A stretch of 64,000 nucleotides of DNA from Deltaproteobacteria bacterium (GTDB lineage Bacteria > Desulfobacterota > Binatia > Binatales > Binataceae), in contig JAJXZF010000039.1 in NCBI GenBank assembly GCA_021780225.1, positions 62,001 to 126,000 on the forward strand, given 5' to 3'. The stretch's first letter is position 1, and each line of letters starts with the position of its first letter. The notes below the pieces were generated by a model that had not been told where the DNA came from, did not search any database, and saw nothing but the letters and a program-made list of their open reading frames with translations. The translations under genes and the position numbers were made by a program. Shown one piece after another: positions 25,827 to 35,101 of this stretch.

Positions 25827-26660
25827 ATGCGATGCCGTGTTACGTCAATGACTTCATCCAAGTCGGCGGCTCCGGATCGGCGGGCGGGTAAATCTAAAGC
25901 GATACTTGCGATTTTATTGGCGCTGGCGCTCGCGGTCGTCTTGGGACCGGGCGCGCGGGCCGCCGCGGACGATTGGGAACAGGTTCCGTCGACCTCCAGC
26001 GGGAGCGGCGACGGCGCGACTGAAATCGCGCCGGAACCGCAGGCGAATACTTACGCCGAACCAGCGACACCGGACGGCTCGGCCGGCCGGCCGGTTTCAG
26101 CATGTGGAGAGCAGGCGCGGCCGCCGTCGCCGCAAGTGGCCGCGATCGTTTCCAAAATCGATTCGCTGTGGGGCGTCGACGTCAGGGTTTATGCGAGCGT
26201 CGCGCCGGAACCGCCGCACGCGCTGGCCGGCGGATGCATTTTCTATAACGAAACAGCGCTCCTGGGCCTGCTCGGCGGCCGGCTCGACATGCGCGATCCA
26301 AAAGAATTGAAACCCATGCTCTATGCGATTTTCGCGCACGAAGTCGGCCACGAGTATCATCGCGATTTTTCCGCCGCGCGCGCCGCGACGCCAAACCGCA
26401 TCAAGGAACTCGAGGCCGATCGCTTCGCCGGCTATACGCTCGAAGAGCTGAACATTCCGGCCTCGGGACTCGCGCCGTACTGGAGTCTCGCCGGCGACGA
26501 ATTCGGCAGCGGGCCGAAGCACGGCGCCAGCGGCGAGCGGGTCGCGGCCTTCCGCGAGGGCTGGGAGCTGGCCAAATGGGATCGGCCGGAAGATTCCAGG
26601 CCGGTGACGTCGGCGAACGAGGAGCCGGTCGCGCCGGAAGATTCCGCAGGCGCGCCGTAA
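25827..26660 (+). CDS. Exported M48-like zinc metallopeptidase
   Basis: A 277-residue protein with a signal peptide (AILAILLALALAVVLGPGARA), a low-complexity spacer and a peptidase domain. The zinc site is HEVGHEYH (His171, Glu172, His175) with the third ligand expected in ELEADRFAGY (Glu194 or Glu196). The pattern resembles gluzincins of the M48 type. The C-terminus is acidic and disordered. It could act on misfolded envelope proteins. An in-frame ATG seven codons downstream (25848) is an alternative start. Confidence 0.82.
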   Translation: MRCRVTSMTSSKSAAPDRRAGKSKAILAILLALALAVVLGPGARAAADDWEQVPSTSSGSGDGATEIAPEPQANTYAEPATPDGSAGRPVSACGEQARPPSPQVAAIVSKIDSLWGVDVRVYASVAPEPPHALAGGCIFYNETALLGLLGGRLDMRDPKELKPMLYAIFAHEVGHEYHRDFSAARAATPNRIKELEADRFAGYTLEELNIPASGLAPYWSLAGDEFGSGPKHGASGERVAAFREGWELAKWDRPEDSRPVTSANEEPVAPEDSAGAP

Positions 26661-26678
26661 CCGCCGTTCGAGCGCGGA

Positions 26679-28271
26679 TTAGCCGTGCTTGCGCTTCTTG
26701 GACAGGTAATCGACCAGCATGTATTCGCCGAGATGGTCGGGGCGGGTGTAGAGCGCGCGGCCGCGGTTAATCTGCGTCATCTTTTCGACGAAGGCTCGCA
26801 GGCTCGGCGAATCGTCGAGCATGAAGGTGTTGATCGTGATGCCTTTGCGGGTGACGCGCTCGACCTCCTTGAGCGTCTCCTGCGCGGCGCGCATGCTGAT
26901 GCCGCCGAAGGAGAGCGGCCATTCGCAGTAGAGCCGCTTGTTGAGGAAATAGGCGGTCGGCTGGCCGTCGGTAATCACGATGATGTGCTGATTGCGGGAA
27001 GGATGGCGGCCGAGCAGCTCTGAAGCAAGGCGCAGGCCGTCCTGCAAATTCGTGAACGGATCGCCCATGTTCCACGACGCTTCGGGCAAATCCTTGAGCT
27101 TCAGCTCGACCGCGCGGGTGAAGAATCCGACGATCGAAAAGTAGTCGCGCGGGAATTTCGAGCGGATCAGCGTCTCCAGCGCCATCGCGACTTTCTTCGC
27201 GGCGGCGAAACGCCCCTCCCAGCTCATCGACCACGACATATCCAGACAGAGCACGGTCGCCGACGAACTGCCGTAATCGTTTTCGTAAATTTCGAAGTCG
27301 TCGGGATTGAGGGCGAGCGGCACGCCCGGCTTGCGCGCGAGCGCATGCTTGAGCGTCGCGACGAGATTCAGATTGAGCGGATCGCCGAACGTGTACGGCC
27401 GCGTCTCCTCGGGCCGCATCTCGGTGACGCCGCGATGGTCGGTGACGTGCGATCCGGCGCGGTCCTTGAGCAGCCCCTGATAGATGTCGCGCAGCGCCAA
27501 CTGGCCGATCCGGCGGACGCCTTTGGGCGAAAGCTGCATGTGATCGCCCTTCTGCGCCATGTAGCCCGACTGGTTCAGCAGCATCATCACCTGCTTCAGA
27601 TTCTGGAAATCCTGATGCGCCTGCTGGCCGAGCATCTCTTTCAGATCGTCCATCGAGATGGTATCGAAGTTGCCGGACATCAGGTCCTGCTCGAGCTGGC
27701 GCATCCGTTCCATCTCGCGCATCAGATCGAGCGCCTCCGGGTAGTCGAGGCTCTTCGGCCCATGGAACATGTGGTTGTAACGCTCGCGGAAATTTTCGAG
27801 GTCGCGAACGTTCTCGTATTCGGCGAGCAGGTCGTCGAAATCCTTCTTGGCTTCGGCGTTTTCGAATTCGTAGCTTTCAAGCTTGCGCAGCGCTTCCGAA
27901 AGCCGGCGCGGCACGCGCTGGAGCTGGCGTTCCTTTTCCTCGGCGCCGGCCTTTTCGCCGCGCATCGAGTTCAGCGTTTCGCGTTCGCGGTCGAGAATCT
28001 CGTCGAGCCGGCGTTCGAGTTCGGAAAGCGCGTTCTTGAGATTGAAATCGCGGTAGCGCTGGCGCATCTCCTGGCGCAACTGCTCGAGGAATTCCTCGAG
28101 GCCCATCACCTTCACGCCGTCGAAATCCATTCCCTGCCGCATCATCCAGTCCATCGCCTGCCGGACGTCGTCGGTATAGGAGAGATATTCGGCGAGTTTT
28201 TCGAAGACCTTGTCCGCATCGAGCCGCAGCTTCTGCGAACCGTCCCATTGGGTATAGCGGATGGTGACCAT
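26679..28271 (-). CDS. VWA domain protein, partner of MoxR-type ATPase
   Basis: The 530-residue protein has a charged, helical and coiled-coil N-terminal half (LEEFLEQLRQEMRQRYRDF and similar) and a C-terminal von Willebrand A domain. The MIDAS motif is DMSWSMS, with the following TDGQPTAYF contributing. It has no signal sequence. Such proteins work with the AAA+ ATPase encoded just upstream, as BchD does with BchI in magnesium chelatase, or MoxR partners do in metal insertion and protein remodelling. The two genes are 57 nt apart on the same strand. Confidence 0.88.
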   Translation of the reverse strand: MVTIRYTQWDGSQKLRLDADKVFEKLAEYLSYTDDVRQAMDWMMRQGMDFDGVKVMGLEEFLEQLRQEMRQRYRDFNLKNALSELERRLDEILDRERETLNSMRGEKAGAEEKERQLQRVPRRLSEALRKLESYEFENAEAKKDFDDLLAEYENVRDLENFRERYNHMFHGPKSLDYPEALDLMREMERMRQLEQDLMSGNFDTISMDDLKEMLGQQAHQDFQNLKQVMMLLNQSGYMAQKGDHMQLSPKGVRRIGQLALRDIYQGLLKDRAGSHVTDHRGVTEMRPEETRPYTFGDPLNLNLVATLKHALARKPGVPLALNPDDFEIYENDYGSSSATVLCLDMSWSMSWEGRFAAAKKVAMALETLIRSKFPRDYFSIVGFFTRAVELKLKDLPEASWNMGDPFTNLQDGLRLASELLGRHPSRNQHIIVITDGQPTAYFLNKRLYCEWPLSFGGISMRAAQETLKEVERVTRKGITINTFMLDDSPSLRAFVEKMTQINRGRALYTRPDHLGEYMLVDYLSKKRKHG

Positions 28272-28328
28272 CGTGGACTCCCCGGCTCCGCGCCGGCCGC
28301 CCGCGAACGGCGCGGAGCGGCGTCCGGC

Positions 28329-29738
28329 TCAGGCGTGATAGGCGAAGCGGCCGCCCTGACGCTCCTTGTTGAGTTTCTGATGGAGATGCAGGCCCTCGAA
28401 GATGAATTCGCTCGCGGTGGCCATCAGGCCCGGCGTTTCGAAAACGCCGAGCTGCGCGATCGCGTCGCGCAAGCCCGGAACCTCGCGCAGCGCGTCCAGG
28501 TACTCCGACGACGGCGCGGAGTCGGAAACCTCGACGCCCCAGCCCTCGTCGAAATAGGCGGCGACGCGCTTCAAGTCTTCGAGTTTCAGAAACCGATCGA
28601 AAATTTTCAGCACGGCGCGGTTGACCAGCCGCTCGATCAGATCGCCGTCCTTCTTGTCCTCGCCGGCGTATTCCAGTTCGATTTTGCCGGCGGTCGCGGC
28701 GTAGAGCGCGTGGAGATCGGAGAGGCGCGGCACGATCTCATTCTCGCTGTTGACGATCGCGCGCTTCTCGGCGTTCGAGATGACCGCCTCGAAATTATTG
28801 ATCGAAACCCGCACCGAAACGCCCGACGACTGGTTGATTTCGTTCGACGCGCGCGCCTCGAAGGTGACTTGCGCGACGATGTCCTTCATGAACTGCGGCA
28901 CCCGGAGCGGCATCTCGCCGCGCAGCGGATACGCGCATTCCTGCTCCATGATCGCAATTTCGTCTTCCAGCGTTTTCGGATAGTGCGTTCGCACCTGGAT
29001 GTCGAAGCGATCCTTGAGCGGCGTGATAATCCGGCCGCGCGACGTGTAATCCTCCGGATTGGCGCTGGCGACAAAGACCACATCGACCGGCAGCCGGATC
29101 TTGTAGCCCTTGATCTGAACGTCCTTCTCCTCCATCAGGTTGAACAATCCGACCTGCACTTTTTCAGTCAGATCGGGCAGTTCATTGATGGCGAAGACGC
29201 CGCGGTTGACGCGCGGAATCAGGCCGAAGTGGATCGTTTCGACATCGGCCAGATAGCGGCCTTCGGCGACCTTGATGGGATCGATCTCGCCGATCAGATC
29301 GGCGGCGGAAACGTCGGGCGTGGCGAGTTTTTCGGCGTAGCGATGGTCGCGCGAGAGCCATGCGATCGGCGTTTCGTCGCCGCGCTCGACGAGCAATTTC
29401 GCGCATCGGCCGCAGATCGGCGCGAACGGGTCGTCGTTGATTTCGCAGCCCTCGACCGCCGCGGCGTATTCGTCGAGCAGCGTCGCGAGCGCGCGGATAA
29501 TCCGCGATTTCGCCTGGCCGCGCTCGCCGAGCAGGATCATGTGATGGCCGGCGAGGACGCCGTTTTCGATTTCCGGCAGGACCGTCTGGTCGTAGCCGAC
29601 GATTCCGGGCAGCGCGCGCTCCTTGCGGCGCAGCCGCTCGAGCAGATTGTCGCGCATCTCGATGCGCACCGGGCGGGTGCGATAGCCCGCGCGCTTGAGT
29701 TCGCCCAAGGTCCGAAGCTGTAAAAGGCTGTGATCCAT
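28329..29738 (-). CDS. MoxR/magnesium-chelatase-type AAA+ ATPase
   Basis: A 469-residue AAA+ ATPase. Walker A reads GERGQAKSR, with Ala in place of the usual second Gly. The Walker B region is GVFAINELPDL, with Asn preceding Glu as in MoxR proteins, and ASANPEDYTSRGRI includes sensor 1. A CGRC pair near residue 107 lies in an insertion. It probably forms a hexamer that remodels or loads a metal enzyme with the VWA protein downstream. The tail of the family is longer than standard ChlI. Regulation is not visible. Confidence 0.87.
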   Translation of the reverse strand: MDHSLLQLRTLGELKRAGYRTRPVRIEMRDNLLERLRRKERALPGIVGYDQTVLPEIENGVLAGHHMILLGERGQAKSRIIRALATLLDEYAAAVEGCEINDDPFAPICGRCAKLLVERGDETPIAWLSRDHRYAEKLATPDVSAADLIGEIDPIKVAEGRYLADVETIHFGLIPRVNRGVFAINELPDLTEKVQVGLFNLMEEKDVQIKGYKIRLPVDVVFVASANPEDYTSRGRIITPLKDRFDIQVRTHYPKTLEDEIAIMEQECAYPLRGEMPLRVPQFMKDIVAQVTFEARASNEINQSSGVSVRVSINNFEAVISNAEKRAIVNSENEIVPRLSDLHALYAATAGKIELEYAGEDKKDGDLIERLVNRAVLKIFDRFLKLEDLKRVAAYFDEGWGVEVSDSAPSSEYLDALREVPGLRDAIAQLGVFETPGLMATASEFIFEGLHLHQKLNKERQGGRFAYHA

Positions 29739-29767
29739 GAGTTGAGCCGCGGCGAGAAACTTCCGTT

Positions 29768-30328
29768 TCAGAGCGTTTTGGAATCGATATCCCGGAACAG
29801 CGGCTCAAGCAGCGCGAAGGTTTCGTCGAGCCGCTGCGAAAGCACGCGTGTCAAGCCTAACACGGGCATGAAGTTCGTGTCGCCCTCCCATCGGGGCACC
29901 AGATGCCAGTGCATGTGATCGGCGAAGCCGGCGCCGGCGGCGCGGCCAAGGTTGGCGCCGACGTTGAGGCCGTGGGGCCGGTACGCTTCGCGCAACCGCG
30001 CCACGGCCATCGCCACCAGCCGCGAGGTCGCCGCCAGCTCCTCCGGCTCGAGCAATTCCGGCGAGGCGGCGTGGCGGCGCGGCGCGACCATCAGATGGCC
30101 GCTGTTGTATGGATAGCGGTTGAGCATCACGAGCGCGTCGCGGCCGGCATGGAGCACCAGCCGCTTGCGCAAACCGTCCGCGCCCGCGCGGCCGAAGCAG
30201 AAGATGCATCGCTGTTGGCGTCCGCCGCCCGCGCGCCGCAAATATTCCGCGCGCCATGGCGCCCAGAGCAGGTTGTAGCCGGCGGCGCCGTCAGTCCGGA
30301 TGCGTTTCGGCGGCTTGCGCGGCGCCAT
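29768..30328 (-). CDS. HIT family protein (Ap4A hydrolase/phosphorylase-like)
   Basis: A 186-residue histidine-triad protein. The catalytic motif is [10 protein letters not shown] near residue 135, and a CIFC pair near residue 40 is the zinc half-site seen in Ap4A phosphorylase-like HIT proteins. [12 protein letters not shown] is the conserved N-terminal segment. It would cleave dinucleoside polyphosphates or AMP-linked compounds. Its start overlaps the ihfB-like gene by 38 nt, which suggests translational coupling within the rpsA operon. Confidence 0.9.
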   Translation of the reverse strand: MAPRKPPKRIRTDGAAGYNLLWAPWRAEYLRRAGGGRQQRCIFCFGRAGADGLRKRLVLHAGRDALVMLNRYPYNSGHLMVAPRRHAASPELLEPEELAATSRLVAMAVARLREAYRPHGLNVGANLGRAAGAGFADHMHWHLVPRWEGDTNFMPVLGLTRVLSQRLDETFALLEPLFRDIDSKTL

Positions 30329-30605
30329 TTACCTCGGCTCGCAGCTCCTTGCCGGCGCGGAAGAACGGGACCCGTTTGGCCTCGACCGCGACCGCCGCGC
30401 CGGTTTTGGGATTGCGGCCCTGGCGGGCGCGCCGCGCTTTGACCGCAAAGCTGCCGAAGCCGCGGATCTCGATGCGCTGGCCGCTTTCAAGCATCGCGGC
30501 CATCGCCTCGAAAATCGCATTCACGATCGTTTCCGCATCGCGGTACGAGGAACCCTCGCTGCGAGCGAGCAACTCCTCGATAATCCCCCTCCGGGTCATC
30601 GCCAT
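30291..30605 (-). CDS. ihfB: Integration host factor beta-like DNA-binding protein
   Basis: A 104-residue HU/IHF protein. [20 protein letters not shown] and RNPKTG form the DNA-clamping arm, with the Pro in the arm conserved, and [11 protein letters not shown] is the IHF-type ending. The location directly downstream of rpsA is the classical place of ihfB, which favours that name over hupB. It binds and bends DNA, and probably helps sigma-54 and recombination systems. It is separated from rpsA by 21 nt. Confidence 0.9.
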   Translation of the reverse strand: MAMTRRGIIEELLARSEGSSYRDAETIVNAIFEAMAAMLESGQRIEIRGFGSFAVKARRARQGRNPKTGAAVAVEAKRVPFFRAGKELRAEVNGAAQAAETHPD

Positions 30606-30626
30606 CCTCGCGCCCCGATCCGCCGG

Positions 30627-32372
30627 CTAACTGTTGCGCCCGCGGCCGCTGCGTGCGCGGCCTTCGCGATCCTCGCGATCGAGCCTGAGCTCTTCGTTGA
30701 GGATGTCTTCGAGCGAAAAGCGCGCCGCCTCATGATCGCGCTTGAGGTAGGCCTGCATCTCCTCGCGCTCCTCGTGCGCGCGCAACGCCTTGATCGACAG
30801 GCCGATGCGGCGCTCCTTGCTGTCGACCTGCACGACCAGCGCCTCGATCTCGTCGCCGACCTTGAACAGCGCCGACGGCTTGTCGACCCGCTCGTTGCTG
30901 AGCTGCGAGATGTGGATCAGGCCCTCGATGCCTTCCTCGATTTCGACGAACACGCCGAAGTCGGCGACCGAGCTGACCTTGCCCTTGATCCGCGTGTTGA
31001 GCGGATAGCGCTGCGCCACGCTGTCCCACGGATCGCCGGCCAACTGCTTGATGCCCAGGCTGACGCGCTCGTGCTCGACTTCGATTCCGAGCACGACGGC
31101 TTCGACTTCGTCGCCCTTCTTGTAAACTTCCGACGGATGCCGGACCTTCTTGGTCCACGACAAATCCGAAATGTGGACCAGGCCGTCGATTCCCGGTTCG
31201 ATTTCGACGAAGACGCCGAAGTCGGTGATCGATTTGATCTTGCCCGTGATGCGGCTGCCGATCGGATGGCGTTCGGCGAGCGCCTGCCACGGATTCGGTT
31301 CGGTCTGCTTGAGTCCGAGCGAAATCCGCCGGTTGCCTTCATCGACGCCGAGCACCTGCACCTCGACGTAGTCGCCGACGTTGACGACTTTCGACGGATG
31401 CACGGCGCGCTTGCTCCAACTCATCTCGGAGACGTGGATCAAACCCTCGACGCCCTTTTCGAGCTCGACGAAGGCGCCGTAATCGGTGACGCTCACGACC
31501 TTGCCGCGCAGGCGCGCGCCGGTCGGATAGCTCTCCGCGGCCTTGGTCCACGGGTCGGGCAGAATCTGCTTCATGCCGAGCGAGACGCGCTCGCGCGACG
31601 GATCGTACTTGAGCACGACGACCTTGACCTGATCGCCGACCTTGAGCACTTCCGACGGATGCTGCAGGCGGCCCCACGCCATGTCGGTGATATGGAGCAG
31701 GCCGTCGATTCCGCCGAGATCGACGAAGGCGCCGTAGTCGGTGATGTTCTTGACGGTGCCTTCGAGGATCACGCCCTCTTCGAGCACCTTGAGCGTCTGC
31801 TCCTTGAGCTCGGTGCGCTCGCGCTCGATCACGCTGCGGCGCGACACGACGACGTTCCCGCGCGCGCGGTTGAACTTGAGAATCTGGAAGCGGCCGCGCT
31901 GCCCGACGTAACGATCGAGGTTGCGCGCCGGGCGGATATCGACATGCGATCCGGGCAGGAAGGCGGGCACGCCGATATCGACCTGCAGGCCGCCCTTGAC
32001 CTTGCCCAGGATTACGCCTTCAACCGGAGTTTCGTTTTGGAACGCTCGTTCGAGTTCGCGCCAGACCTTGAACTTCTCGGCCTTGGCATGCGACAGCATC
32101 ACCGTGCCGTTTTCGGTTTCGGTGCCTTCGAAATAAACGTCGACCTCGTCGCCTTCCTTGACCGCGGCATTGCCTTCGTGATCAAGGAACTCGGCCAGGG
32201 GCACCTGTCCCTCGCATTTATAGTTGATATCGATGATGACGTTGTCGCGAGTAATCAGGAGCACCGTGCCGGTAAGCACATCGCCCGGGCGCGGAGCTCG
32301 CAGGCTTTGTTCCATCAGCGACTCGAAATCATTCGTTCCTCCGTTCGCTTTGTCAGACAACTCTTTCTCCAT
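30627..32372 (-). CDS. rpsA: 30S ribosomal protein S1
   Basis: A 581-residue protein with six successive S1 OB-fold domains. The repeated phrase DYGAFVELxxGVEGLIHVSEMSW appears in several variants. S1 binds mRNA upstream of the start codon on the 30S subunit. The start ATG follows GGAAGG. The gene is placed between cmk and ihfB, the standard order in proteobacteria; the IspH gene often found here is missing. The C-terminus ends in a basic, Arg-rich tail. Confidence 0.97.
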   Translation of the reverse strand: MEKELSDKANGGTNDFESLMEQSLRAPRPGDVLTGTVLLITRDNVIIDINYKCEGQVPLAEFLDHEGNAAVKEGDEVDVYFEGTETENGTVMLSHAKAEKFKVWRELERAFQNETPVEGVILGKVKGGLQVDIGVPAFLPGSHVDIRPARNLDRYVGQRGRFQILKFNRARGNVVVSRRSVIERERTELKEQTLKVLEEGVILEGTVKNITDYGAFVDLGGIDGLLHITDMAWGRLQHPSEVLKVGDQVKVVVLKYDPSRERVSLGMKQILPDPWTKAAESYPTGARLRGKVVSVTDYGAFVELEKGVEGLIHVSEMSWSKRAVHPSKVVNVGDYVEVQVLGVDEGNRRISLGLKQTEPNPWQALAERHPIGSRITGKIKSITDFGVFVEIEPGIDGLVHISDLSWTKKVRHPSEVYKKGDEVEAVVLGIEVEHERVSLGIKQLAGDPWDSVAQRYPLNTRIKGKVSSVADFGVFVEIEEGIEGLIHISQLSNERVDKPSALFKVGDEIEALVVQVDSKERRIGLSIKALRAHEEREEMQAYLKRDHEAARFSLEDILNEELRLDREDREGRARSGRGRNS

Positions 32373-32442
32373 TTAGTGGGACCTTCCGCGGGACATCGAG
32401 GCTATTGCGATTTCTACAAGGCTGCTGGCGCCGTTTCAAGTC

Positions 32443-33123
32443 CTACACGGCGCGCGCCAGCTCTTCGATCCGGCGGCGCATCCGCGCCACCACGGCGTCA
32501 ACGCCGCATCCGGTCGAATCGATTTCGATCGCGTCCGGCGCCGGCCTTAACGGCGCCAGCGCGCGCTCGCGATCGCGCCGATCGCGTTCGAGCAATTGTT
32601 CGCGCACTTCTTCAAACGTTACCGTCGCGCCCTTCGCCGCCAGTTCCGCATGGCGGCGCGCGGCGCGAATGTTCACATCGGCGGTTAGAAAAAATTTCAC
32701 TTCGGCGTCGGGGAAAATCGCGGTGCCGATATCCCGCCCTTCCATCACGACGCCGCCATCGCGGCCCGCCGCACGCTGCAAATCCCGCATCCGCTCCCGC
32801 ACCACGCCGATCGTCGAGAGCCGCGACGCCAGATCTCCGATCGCCGGATCGCTGATTTCGCCGCTCACGTCGCGCCCGTCGAGCGCGATACGCTCGCCGT
32901 CGAACGCGATGCGGATTCGCCCGAGCAGCCGCGCAAGCTCCGCTTCGAGGGCCGGGCTGTCCGGATCGAGGCCGGCCGCGCGCGCCGCGATCGCGACCGC
33001 GCGGTACATCGCGCCCGTGTTGACGTACGCAAAGCCCAGCGCCCGCGCCAGCGCGCGCGCCACGGTGGACTTGCCCGCGCCGACCGGCCCGTCGATCGCA
33101 ATCACCGGCCGCACCCGATTCAT
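32443..33123 (-). CDS. cmk: Cytidylate kinase
   Basis: The 226-residue protein has the P-loop AIDGPVGAGKSTVARALA, the CMP-binding GAMYRAVA and the segment VMEGRDIGTAIFPDAEVKFF. It phosphorylates CMP and dCMP with ATP. The start overlaps the tyrA stop by 4 nt (ATGA), so it is coupled to prephenate dehydrogenase. The product feeds CDP pools for lipid and nucleic acid synthesis. Length is normal for Cmk. Confidence 0.96.
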   Translation of the reverse strand: MNRVRPVIAIDGPVGAGKSTVARALARALGFAYVNTGAMYRAVAIAARAAGLDPDSPALEAELARLLGRIRIAFDGERIALDGRDVSGEISDPAIGDLASRLSTIGVVRERMRDLQRAAGRDGGVVMEGRDIGTAIFPDAEVKFFLTADVNIRAARRHAELAAKGATVTFEEVREQLLERDRRDRERALAPLRPAPDAIEIDSTGCGVDAVVARMRRRIEELARAV

Positions 33124-33983
33124 GTGAGCCGCTCGCGCATCCGACGGCCGCGCTCGAAGAGTTCGATCAACGCGCGAGCGTCGCCGCGCTCAACCGCCCG
33201 CTCGAACTGATCGAGCGAACCGCGGTACAAGCCGATCGCCGCCAGAATCGCGTCGCGATTGGTCAGGCAGATATCGCGCCACATCTCCGCCGGCGACGCC
33301 GCGATCCGGGTGGTGTCGCGCAGCCCGCCGGCGCCGTACTCGAGCGCGGCCTTGCCATCGATTCGCTCCTCGCCAAGCGCCGCCGCCAGCGCGCTCGCGG
33401 CGATCTGCGGCAGATGGCTCGCGCGCGCCAAAATCGCGTCATGCGCCGCCGGGGCCATCCGCTCGACGCGCGCGCCGGTCGCCCGCCACAGCGCCTCGAC
33501 CCGATCGATCGCGCCGGGCAGGCTCCGCGCGGAGGGCGTGATTATCACGCGCCGTCCGGCGAAAAGTCCGGGCTCCGCGGCGCCGGCGCCGGTGGTCTCC
33601 TTGCCGGCCACCGGATGCGCCGCGACCAGCGCCATGCGCGGCCCGAGCATCGGTTCGAGCGAATCGACCACCCAGCCCTTCACGCTGCCGACGTCGGTAA
33701 TCACGGCGTCGTCCGGCAAATACGGCAGCATCGCCTTGAGCGTCTCGGGAAACGTCAGCACCGGCGTCGCCAGCATCACGAGATCGGCGCCACGCGCGGC
33801 TTCGGCCGGATCGCGCGTGGCGAAATCGACGATTCCGCGCTCGACCGCGACGTCCAGATTCGCCTGTCCGCGCCCCAAACCGACAATCCGCCCGACCAGC
33901 CCCTCGCGCCGCGCCGCCATCGCGAGCGAGCCGCCGATCAGGCCGACTCCGCAAATCGTGAGTTGACGGAACAGCACGCTCAT
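33120..33983 (-). CDS. tyrA: Prephenate dehydrogenase
   Basis: Starting at the ATG at 33983, which overlaps the hisC stop as ATGA, the product has 287 residues. The NAD-binding Rossmann motif ICGVGLIGGSLAMAARR opens the protein, followed by DVGSVKGW and VAAHPVAGKE, the substrate-binding region with the catalytic His. It converts prephenate to 4-hydroxyphenylpyruvate in tyrosine synthesis. The longer upstream frame runs into hisC and was rejected. It is translationally coupled on both sides. Confidence 0.94.
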   Translation of the reverse strand: MSVLFRQLTICGVGLIGGSLAMAARREGLVGRIVGLGRGQANLDVAVERGIVDFATRDPAEAARGADLVMLATPVLTFPETLKAMLPYLPDDAVITDVGSVKGWVVDSLEPMLGPRMALVAAHPVAGKETTGAGAAEPGLFAGRRVIITPSARSLPGAIDRVEALWRATGARVERMAPAAHDAILARASHLPQIAASALAAALGEERIDGKAALEYGAGGLRDTTRIAASPAEMWRDICLTNRDAILAAIGLYRGSLDQFERAVERGDARALIELFERGRRMRERLT

Positions 33984-35083
33984 GCGGCGCGACCGAGCGC
34001 TTTTTCGAGCGCCGCGATCAGCCGGCGATTCTCCTCGGGCAGGCCGACGCTGACCCGCAGATGACGCGGCCATCCGTAACCGCCCATGGGCCGCACGATC
34101 ACGCCGCCGCGCAACAAATTTTGATAGACCGCCGCGCCGTCGCCGACCTCCACCAGAATAAAATTCGCATGGCTCTTCGGATAGGCGAGTCCGAGCCGCC
34201 GAAACTCCCGTTCCAGATACGCCATCCCTTCGGCGTTGACTTCGAGCGTGCGGCGCATGTGCTCGCGATCGTCGAGTCCCGCGATTACGCCGGCCTGCGC
34301 GATCGACGTGACGTTGAACGGCTGCCGCACGTTATGCAGCAGGCTGACCAGGTCCGGCCGCGCTACGGCGTAACCGGCGCGCACCCCCGCCAGCCCGAAG
34401 ATTTTCGAAAACGTGCGCATCGTCACGATCATCCGGCGCTCGTCATGGTAGGCGAGCGAATCCGGATAATCCGGGTCGCGCACGAATTCGAAATAGGCTT
34501 CGTCCGCGACCATCACCACGTGCTCGGGCGTTCGCGCCAGCAGCCGCTCCCATTCGGCGCGCCGGAAAATCGTGCCGGCGGGATTCGTCGGATTGTCGAG
34601 AAAAACGATTCGCGTATTCGCGTCGATCGCCTCCGCGATCGCGTCCAGATCCAGATAATAACCATCTTTCATCGGAACGGCGCGCGCCTCGCCGCCGGCC
34701 GCCGCCGCCGCCAGCGCGTAAATCGCGAACGAATGCTCCGAGAAAACCGCGTTCAACCCCGGCCGCAGGAAAAGGAAAGCCAGCAGGTTCAGCACTTCCA
34801 CCGAACCGCCCGCCATGAAAATCCGCTCCGGCGCGACGTTGTGGCGCTCGGCCACTTTGCGGCCCGCCGCCCAGCACGATCCGTCGGGATAGCGGTTCGC
34901 CTCGTCCAGCGCCTGGCGCATCGCCGCGAGCGCCAGCGGCGACGGTCCCAGCGGATTTTCGTTCGAGGCGAGCTTGATCGCTTCGCCGATTCCGAGTTCG
35001 CGCTGCAGCTCCTCGATCGGTTTGCCGGGCTCGTACGGGTGCAGCGCCGCTACGGTTGGAAGAACCAGTTCGTGGGGTTTCAC
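33980..35083 (-). CDS. hisC: Histidinol-phosphate/aromatic aminotransferase
   Basis: A 367-residue class I/II PLP aminotransferase. ASNENPLGPSPLAL is the HisC opening, TMRTFSKIFGLAGVRAGY carries the PLP lysine and FLDNPTNPAGT the conserved Asn/Asp. Family members act on histidinol phosphate and, in many bacteria with this gene order, on aromatic oxoacids; the location between pheA and tyrA suggests the aromatic role as well. It is 18 nt downstream of pheA. Confidence 0.95.
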   Translation of the reverse strand: MKPHELVLPTVAALHPYEPGKPIEELQRELGIGEAIKLASNENPLGPSPLALAAMRQALDEANRYPDGSCWAAGRKVAERHNVAPERIFMAGGSVEVLNLLAFLFLRPGLNAVFSEHSFAIYALAAAAAGGEARAVPMKDGYYLDLDAIAEAIDANTRIVFLDNPTNPAGTIFRRAEWERLLARTPEHVVMVADEAYFEFVRDPDYPDSLAYHDERRMIVTMRTFSKIFGLAGVRAGYAVARPDLVSLLHNVRQPFNVTSIAQAGVIAGLDDREHMRRTLEVNAEGMAYLEREFRRLGLAYPKSHANFILVEVGDGAAVYQNLLRGGVIVRPMGGYGWPRHLRVSVGLPEENRRLIAALEKALGRAA

Positions 35084-35101
35084 GGAAGATCGGCGCCAGC
35101 G